DNA of 6,388 nt from Calditrichota bacterium (GTDB lineage Bacteria > Electryoneota > RPQS01), in the NCBI GenBank assembly GCA_020057985.1, contig JAGVEU010000438.1, forward strand, positions 1 through 6,388, in the 5' to 3' direction. A program made the position numbers and the translations under genes. Shown here piece by piece: positions 1 to 3,927 of the stretch. The notes under the pieces were generated by a model, which saw only the letters and a list, made by a program, of their open reading frames with translations, made no database searches and had not been told where the DNA came from. How positions within the stretch are numbered: position 1 is the stretch's first letter; each line of letters begins with the position of its first letter.

Positions 1-1
1 A

Positions 2-358
2 ACCTACATGGCAATCAACCCACCTGCTCGAACGGTGGACTCAACTTTGGATCGTTCAGTGCAAGGAATCGCGATTGACTCGCTGATTAGTTCGGGCTGC
101 GTCATCTCAGGTGGCCGCGTTGAACGCTGTGTGCTCTCGCCGGAAGTTCGAATTCACACGGGGGCGCAGGTGTCGGACTCGATTCTTATGGCTAAAGTGG
201 ATATTGGTCGCCGCTGTGTCATTCGCAACTCGATTGTTTGTCCCGGAGTTCGATTACCGGAAGGAACAAAAGTTGGAGTTGATGCGGAGGCCGATCGGGC
301 TCGATTTACGGTTTCGACTCAGGGTGTTAGCGTAATCCCAGACGGAATTGTCTGGTAG
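2..358 (+). CDS. glgC: Glucose-1-phosphate adenylyltransferase (ADP-glucose pyrophosphorylase), C-terminal fragment, 5' end outside window
   Basis: This is the 3' end of a gene that enters from the left edge; the first complete codon is at position 2 and the TAG stop is at 356-358, leaving about 118 residues of a protein normally around 410-430 long. The ATG at 8 is internal: the residues before and after it (TYMAINPPARTV) match the 'RTY..xLPPAKFV' linker that joins the catalytic and beta-helix domains in GlgC. What follows is the left-handed beta-helix domain with hexapeptide periodicity, including the GlgC-like stretches AIDSLISSGCVISGGRVERC, VRIHTGAQVSDSILM, DIGRRCVIRNSIV and RLPEGTKVG. 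GlgC makes ADP-glucose from ATP and glucose-1-phosphate, the committed step of bacterial glycogen synthesis, in the cytoplasm; this domain supports oligomerisation and allosteric control. The catalytic domain is not visible. The next gene starts 26 bp downstream, which suggests an operon. The extreme C-terminus (after DAEADRARF) diverges from the enterobacterial form. Identification is from recalled family motifs, not a search. Confidence 0.9.
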   Translation, partial: TYMAINPPARTVDSTLDRSVQGIAIDSLISSGCVISGGRVERCVLSPEVRIHTGAQVSDSILMAKVDIGRRCVIRNSIVCPGVRLPEGTKVGVDAEADRARFTVSTQGVSVIPDGIVW

Positions 359-384
359 GATCAAGCGGAGAAGCACTGAAGAAA

Positions 385-2502
385 ATGGCGTCGCGCAGAT
401 CTGATCAATTGCCTGTTTTATTTCTTTGGCATCATCATCAGCCGTTTTATCAGGTTCCGGACATGGAGCGGCCAGTGCTACCGTGGGTAAGACTTCATGC
501 GGTGCGAGGTTATTTGGATATGCTGACGGCGGCACGAGTCAGTGGTGCGCGAATGACGTTCAATTTCACGCCCTCGCTGATCAAGCAATTGCACTTTGCA
601 GAACAGACCAATCCGCCGGACGAGTTCGCAGCGGTCTCGTTGATTCCGTCTCGTGATTTGACGGAAGAACAGAAGAGATTCATTCTAACGCACTTCTTCT
701 CGATCAACTGGGCTGTGCATGTCAAGCAGAATTCGCGCTATAACTCGCTCTTAACAAAGCGAGGAGACCGTGTGACGGAGAGCACACTGAAGACGGCACT
801 AACTGAGTTTGCCTTGCAGGATTACACGGATCTGGTTGCGCTCTTTAACCTGTCATGGATCGGGTTTACCAAGCGCAAAGACACTGAAGTGCGCGCTCTA
901 ATTCAGAAGGGTAGAGCCTATACTCAGAGCGACATTGAGCAGATATTGGCGATCCATCAGGCTGCGCTGTCTGAAGTTATTCCGGGATACAAGCAGCTTC
1001 AAAAGAGCGGGCAAATCGAGATCTCGACGTCACCCTACTCGCACCCCATCTTGCCGCTGCTCTGCGACACGAAAGCTGCTGCTCCGGATATCCCACGACA
1101 ACTTTTGCCAAGCGTTCCATATCAACATCCAGAGGACGCCGAGCGACACTTGAGAGTCGCGGCCAAGGTCTATCGTGAGGCTTGGGATGAACCACCGCGC
1201 GGACTTTGGCCATCGGAGGGTTCGGTGAGCAACGATGCGCTGGAACTTGCTGCTCAAACCGGATACAAATGGTTGGCATCCGACGAGGCCATTCTGGCAC
1301 GAAGTGAGGGCGGCAAATCCCAATTGAAGCAATTTACATCGTATGACTGGAGCCGGGGCCAAGGCTCGATCAGGTGCTATTTTCGGGATCATGCCTTGTC
1401 AGATGCGATTGGATTCCGCTACTCGACGATGTCAGCAACCGATGCGACAACGGAATTCATCGGGCATCTTGAGACGATCGAGCGCAACACACGTGGAAAA
1501 GCGGGGCGGTGTGTGGTCATTGCACTGGACGGCGAGAATCCGTGGGAAAGCTATGTGGACGGGGGAGAGGGACTTCTTTCGGAACTCTTATCGCGGATTG
1601 ATTCGCATCAGCGCTTGGAAACCATGACTTTTTCCGAACACATGGAATTCGGCACACGCGAACGAATCAAGAGTATTCATGCCGGCTCATGGATTGACTC
1701 AAACTTCAAAATATGGATTGGTGATCCCGAGAAGAATCAGGCTTGGACGGAGCTTGGTCGCGCAAGGCAAGTTGTTGAGGGTCTGATTGCGGGAGATGCA
1801 CGCATCGAAGCGGCTTGGAACTGGTTGCTGGAAGCGCAGAGTTCGGATTGGTTCTGGTGGTACGGCGAGCCGTTTCACTCGGCCTACGACGGCCACTTCG
1901 ACGAACTGTTCCGGGCATTTCTCAAAGCTGTTTATGCCGCTGTTGGCAGACAACATCCGGTGAGCTTGAACCGTCCGATTGCGGGAGTTCATCATGTCGA
2001 GCGGCGACTGCAACCGGCCTTTTCGATCAATCCGGTCATTGACGGCAAAGAGACTTCGTTCTTTGAATGGAAAGGCGCTTGCCGGATAGATCCACGGCAG
2101 TACGGAGTGATGATGGGACGCTCGGAGGAACTCGTCAATGCACTTTACTACGGGTTCAATGCGAGCGAGCTGTTTTTTCGTCTGGATCTGAACAAGGTTC
2201 ATCATCACTTGACTCCTCATGCTCTCGAGCTGCATTTCCAAAGCGAGCGTGAGTTGTCTTTCAGTGTTCCGCTTGACTCAATAAAATCCAGTAACGATGA
2301 AGGTGGATTGAGATGGGCGGTCGGTGAAGTGGTTGAGCTTGCGGTTAGCCTTGGCGTACTTACTGCGGCGGCAGGTGAAGAATGTCAATTCTATGTGGAG
2401 ATCCATGATGCCGACTCAGTTCTGGAGCGATTGCCACCCACCGGAGAGTATCGTTTTCGCTTGCCCACGACAGAAGAGCTTGCGGCGAATTGGATAGTGT
2501 GA
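385..2502 (+). CDS. Glycoside hydrolase family 57 alpha-glucan enzyme (alpha-amylase/amylopullulanase-like)
   Basis: This is a complete 705-residue protein with all GH57 landmarks: HHHQPF at residues 16-21 (region 1, HQP); GQIEISTSPYSHPILPLL near 209-226 (region 2); RGLWPSEGSVS at 272-282, with E278 the likely nucleophile; ALDGENPWESY at 380-390, with D382 the likely acid/base; and GSWIDSNFKIWIGDPE at 434-449 (region 5 area). The 104-residue spacing between the two catalytic acids fits the amylopullulanase-type subgroup. A helical segment with SSDWFWWYG at 486-494 follows, then a beta-rich C-terminal domain from about 530, containing FFEWKGACRIDP and ALYYGFNASELFFRLD. There is no signal peptide, so it should act on internal glycogen or maltodextrins. 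Members of the family hydrolyse alpha-1,4 (sometimes alpha-1,6) links or transfer glucans; which applies here cannot be read from sequence. The ATG at 385 is chosen because the conserved start of the domain follows closely. The Shine-Dalgarno is weak: GAAGAA sits very close and GGAG at 367-370 is rather far. The gene lies 26 bp after glgC and 45 bp before the galT-like gene, consistent with an operon. Confidence 0.93.
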   Translation: MASRRSDQLPVLFLWHHHQPFYQVPDMERPVLPWVRLHAVRGYLDMLTAARVSGARMTFNFTPSLIKQLHFAEQTNPPDEFAAVSLIPSRDLTEEQKRFILTHFFSINWAVHVKQNSRYNSLLTKRGDRVTESTLKTALTEFALQDYTDLVALFNLSWIGFTKRKDTEVRALIQKGRAYTQSDIEQILAIHQAALSEVIPGYKQLQKSGQIEISTSPYSHPILPLLCDTKAAAPDIPRQLLPSVPYQHPEDAERHLRVAAKVYREAWDEPPRGLWPSEGSVSNDALELAAQTGYKWLASDEAILARSEGGKSQLKQFTSYDWSRGQGSIRCYFRDHALSDAIGFRYSTMSATDATTEFIGHLETIERNTRGKAGRCVVIALDGENPWESYVDGGEGLLSELLSRIDSHQRLETMTFSEHMEFGTRERIKSIHAGSWIDSNFKIWIGDPEKNQAWTELGRARQVVEGLIAGDARIEAAWNWLLEAQSSDWFWWYGEPFHSAYDGHFDELFRAFLKAVYAAVGRQHPVSLNRPIAGVHHVERRLQPAFSINPVIDGKETSFFEWKGACRIDPRQYGVMMGRSEELVNALYYGFNASELFFRLDLNKVHHHLTPHALELHFQSERELSFSVPLDSIKSSNDEGGLRWAVGEVVELAVSLGVLTAAAGEECQFYVEIHDADSVLERLPPTGEYRFRLPTTEELAANWIV

Positions 2503-2511
2503 AGAAAATTT

Positions 2512-2530
2512 AAAATCCAAAATCCGAAAA
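2512..2530. repeat. Short A-rich heptamer repeat (AAAATCC x2, then GAAAACT)
   Basis: The 45-bp spacer between the GH57 gene and the galT-like gene holds two exact tandem AAAATCC units (2512-2518 and 2519-2525) followed by a degenerate continuation. Read on the opposite strand these are (C/A)TTTTGG/CGG-type heptamers resembling the TTTTCNN heptamers at 3825-3859. It is short and AT-rich, so chance is possible. Weak AAGG at 2533-2536 is the only ribosome-binding candidate for the following gene. Confidence 0.5.
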
Positions 2531-2547
2531 CTAAGGCGCTACAGAAT

Positions 2548-3582
2548 ATGCCAGAGTTAAGACATGACCCCATTCAACAGCGCTGGGTGATTATTGCCAG
2601 CGAACGAGCGACGAGACCGATGGAGTATGTGGTTGACGTGACACATCAGCCGCAGGAGTTTTGTCCGTTTTGTCCTTGCAATGAGCAGAAGACTCCGCCC
2701 GAGATTCTATCGCTGCGAGATGGTTATGGCGCGCCGAATTCTCCCGGCTGGTCAGTGCGAGTGGTGGCGAATAAATATCCTGCTTTGCGAGTCGAAGGGG
2801 AACTTGACCGCGCCGGAGAGGGGCTGTACGACCGCATCAACGGCATCGGAGCGCATGAGATCGTGATTGAGTCGCCGGATCATCAGATGCACATGGCGGA
2901 TCAACCGGTTTCCCATATTGCAAAGGTGCTGCGAGCATATCGGGAGCGAGTGCTGGATCTGATGCGCGACGTCCGGTTTCTGTATGTGGTTGTCTTTCGA
3001 AACTATGGTGAAAGCGCAGGCGCATCGCTGGCGCATCCGCATTCTCAGATTATGACCATGCCGATTTTGCCGCGCACGATTGAAATTGAGTTGCGTTCGG
3101 CTCGCGATCATTATCAGCGGCGCGAGCGGTGCTTGTTCTGCGATATCATTCGACAGGAGATGAACGCCGGATCGCGGATGGTGATCGAGAACAAGGACTA
3201 TGTGGTTTTTGCGCCGTATGCAAGCCGTTCGCCGTTTGAATTGTTTCTGGCTCCACGCAAGCATCAACACACCTTCACCACCTCAACGGATCAGGAGTTT
3301 GACTCACTGGCGAAGACTCTGAGTGAGACATTGAAGAGATTGCGAGCGGCGCTCAACGATCCGCCGTACAATTTTGTGCTGCACATGGCTCCGAACATGG
3401 CTTCGAAATCCATTTGGTTTCAGGAGTTCTCGACCATTGCGGAGGGCTATCATTGGCACCTTGAGATTATTCCAAGGCTGACCAAACCGGCGGGTTTTGA
3501 GTGGGGGACGGGCTTTCACATTAACCCGACGCCACCAGAGGAGGCAGCAGGCTACTTGAGGCAGGTGAAGCTGGAGGCCTGA
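2548..3582 (+). CDS. galT: GalT/HIT-superfamily nucleotidylyltransferase: galactose-1-phosphate uridylyltransferase-like, possibly ADP-glucose phosphorylase
   Basis: This is a complete 344-residue protein with the GalT fold signatures. The N-terminus MPELRHDPIQQRWVIIASER is typical of the family. CPFCPCNE (C39, C42), H112 in SPDH and H163 match the structural zinc site. HPHSQ at 163-167 is the active-site motif, with H165 the expected nucleophile that carries the nucleotidyl group and Q167 its partner. A second metal-site set is suggested by CLFCDII (C195, C198), KHQHTF (239 and 241) and YHWHLEIIPRL (H302, H304); this Cys pair resembles the two-zinc plant relative (At5g18200) rather than the Fe-site E. 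coli enzyme. GalT swaps UMP between UDP-glucose and galactose-1-phosphate. The plant relative instead uses ADP-glucose and phosphate. Placement after glgC and a GH57 glucan enzyme, with no galK or galE in view, makes a role in glycogen or ADP-glucose metabolism plausible, but this is inference. The ATG at 2548 fits the conserved N-terminus; the ribosome-binding site is weak. It is cytoplasmic and probably co-transcribed with the GH57 gene. Confidence 0.88.
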   Translation: MPELRHDPIQQRWVIIASERATRPMEYVVDVTHQPQEFCPFCPCNEQKTPPEILSLRDGYGAPNSPGWSVRVVANKYPALRVEGELDRAGEGLYDRINGIGAHEIVIESPDHQMHMADQPVSHIAKVLRAYRERVLDLMRDVRFLYVVVFRNYGESAGASLAHPHSQIMTMPILPRTIEIELRSARDHYQRRERCLFCDIIRQEMNAGSRMVIENKDYVVFAPYASRSPFELFLAPRKHQHTFTTSTDQEFDSLAKTLSETLKRLRAALNDPPYNFVLHMAPNMASKSIWFQEFSTIAEGYHWHLEIIPRLTKPAGFEWGTGFHINPTPPEEAAGYLRQVKLEA

Positions 3583-3634
3583 CCGTGCGTTCAATGCTCC
3601 GGACAATCTACATATTAGAAACGCGGAAGTCAAG

Positions 3635-3651
3635 AGAAAGTTTAACTTTCT
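3635..3651. repeat. AT-rich inverted repeat AGAAAGTT-T-AACTTTCT
   Basis: Eight-base arms (3635-3642 and 3644-3651) are perfectly complementary around one central T. As RNA it would form a six-pair stem with a TTTAA loop, weak because it is AT-rich and has no following T-run, so it is a poor terminator for the galT-like gene. As DNA it could be a binding site for a dimeric regulator. No function is shown. Confidence 0.4.
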
Positions 3652-3705
3652 AAATTCATAATTAATAATTAGTAATGATCTAATGCCCTGAAATTGCTTG
3701 ACTTA

Positions 3706-3711
3706 TATTAT
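3706..3711 (+). promoter_or_regulatory. Possible -10 element (TATTAT)
   Basis: TATTAT differs from the sigma-70 consensus TATAAT at one position and lies in an AT-rich stretch, but no good -35 box stands 16-18 bases upstream. The TTGACT at 3698-3703 abuts it and cannot serve as its -35. If it were used, transcription would begin near 3718 and the RNA would carry the palindrome at 3744-3775, the 33-codon ORF and the helicase gene. Tentative. Confidence 0.2.
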
Positions 3712-3743
3712 GTTCAGTAAACGTCAGAAGTTAGTAAAATCTG

Positions 3744-3775
3744 GAGAGGCTTGCAGAGAGGCATGCCTCTCTTTT
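3744..3775 (+). terminator. Palindromic hairpin with T-run: terminator or attenuator-like element
   Basis: AGAGAGGCATGCCTCTCT (3755-3772) is a perfect 18-bp palindrome; as RNA it gives a seven-pair stem AGAGAGG/CCTCTCT with a CATG loop, followed directly by TTT and pyrimidines. A second GAGAGGC lies upstream at 3744-3750, so both it and 3756-3762 can pair with the single GCCTCTC at 3765-3771. The upstream pairing gives a seven-pair stem with a 14-base loop ending in the same T-run. This fits a rho-independent terminator of the glycogen-type operon, about 160-190 bp after the galT-like stop, or a leader element of the next transcript. The T-run is short (four), which limits confidence. Confidence 0.5.
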
Positions 3776-3797
3776 CTCGGGCGAGGGAGGACATCTG

Positions 3798-3899
3798 ATG
3801 CAAGGATGCAGCCGACGCAATCTCGTTTCGATTTTCAGTTTTCGATTTTCATTTTTCCGTCTTTGTAGAGCCGCATGGATATGCGCTCTTCATTCGTAA
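3798..3899 (+). CDS. Possible 33-residue small protein or leader peptide with strong Shine-Dalgarno
   Basis: AGGGAGG at 3784-3790 lies seven bases before the ATG at 3798, the best ribosome-binding site in the whole window. The frame runs 33 codons to TAA at 3897-3899 and encodes a basic, Phe/Ser/Arg-rich peptide starting MQGCSRRNLVSIFSFRF; its middle is translated from the TTTTC heptamers. It ends 28 bases before the helicase ATG, so it could couple translation to that gene, which has no site of its own. Against it: low-complexity content, no family I recognise, and it may be a chance frame. Confidence 0.25.
   Translation: MQGCSRRNLVSIFSFRFSFFRLCRAAWICALHS
3825..3859. repeat. Degenerate heptamer array, five units of TTTTCNN
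   Basis: The units in register are GTTTCGA, TTTTCAG, TTTTCGA, TTTTCAT and TTTTCCG, with an exact 12-base match TTTCGATTTTCA recurring at 14-base spacing (3826 and 3840). This is a short-period array of seven bases, not a multiple of three, and lies between the palindrome and the helicase start. The A-rich heptamers at 2512-2530 look like the same type in the opposite orientation. Confidence 0.6.
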
Positions 3900-3923
3900 T
3901 TCCTAATATTTAATTCGTAATTC
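3892..3923. repeat. 11-bp direct repeat ATTCGTAATTC, two copies, immediately upstream of the helicase start
   Basis: Exact copies lie at 3892-3902 and 3913-3923, 21 bases apart (about two helical turns), separated by CTAATATTTA. The second copy ends four bases before the helicase ATG. The two-turn phasing would suit a regulator binding one DNA face, but AT-rich filler of this type is also common in intergenic regions of some genomes. The AT-rich block at 3651-3676 matches 3899-3924 in inverted orientation at 18 of 26 positions by hand alignment. Confidence 0.5.
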
Positions 3924-3927
3924 TATC

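Larger units (their letters stand above)
3583..3927. other. 345-bp non-coding spacer between the glycogen-type operon and the helicase gene
   Basis: I see no conserved protein or known structured RNA here. From left to right it contains a short GC-balanced stretch with no obvious strong terminator just after the galT-like stop, an AT-rich inverted repeat (3635-3651), an AT-rich block (3651-3680), a possible -10 box near 3706, a GC-rich palindrome with T-run (3744-3775), a Shine-Dalgarno plus 33-codon ORF (3784-3899), degenerate TTTTC heptamers (3825-3859) and an 11-bp direct repeat (3892-3923). It is the natural place for the end of one transcript and the start of the next. Confidence 0.7.

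Noticed and set aside
8..358. A complete 116-residue protein starting at ATG 8
   Set aside because: The residues before this ATG continue the GlgC linker motif in frame, so it is an internal methionine of a gene cut by the window edge.
1699..2241. 180-residue minus-strand open frame inside the GH57 gene, and the 172-residue one at 2752-3270 inside the galT-like gene
   Set aside because: Both are antisense shadows of well-conserved coding sequence, with low-quality composition and no family features.
3635..3651. Rho-independent terminator directly after the galT-like gene
   Set aside because: The stem is AT-rich and short and is followed by AAATTCAT rather than a T-run; the palindrome at 3755-3772 is a better candidate.
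3698..3711. TTGACT followed by TATATTAT as a sigma-70 promoter
   Set aside because: The two boxes abut with essentially no spacer, so they cannot form a -35/-10 pair; only the -10-like box is kept as a tentative element.
3825..3923. CRISPR array
   Set aside because: The repeats are 7-11 bases, have no spacers of uniform unique sequence and are low complexity.
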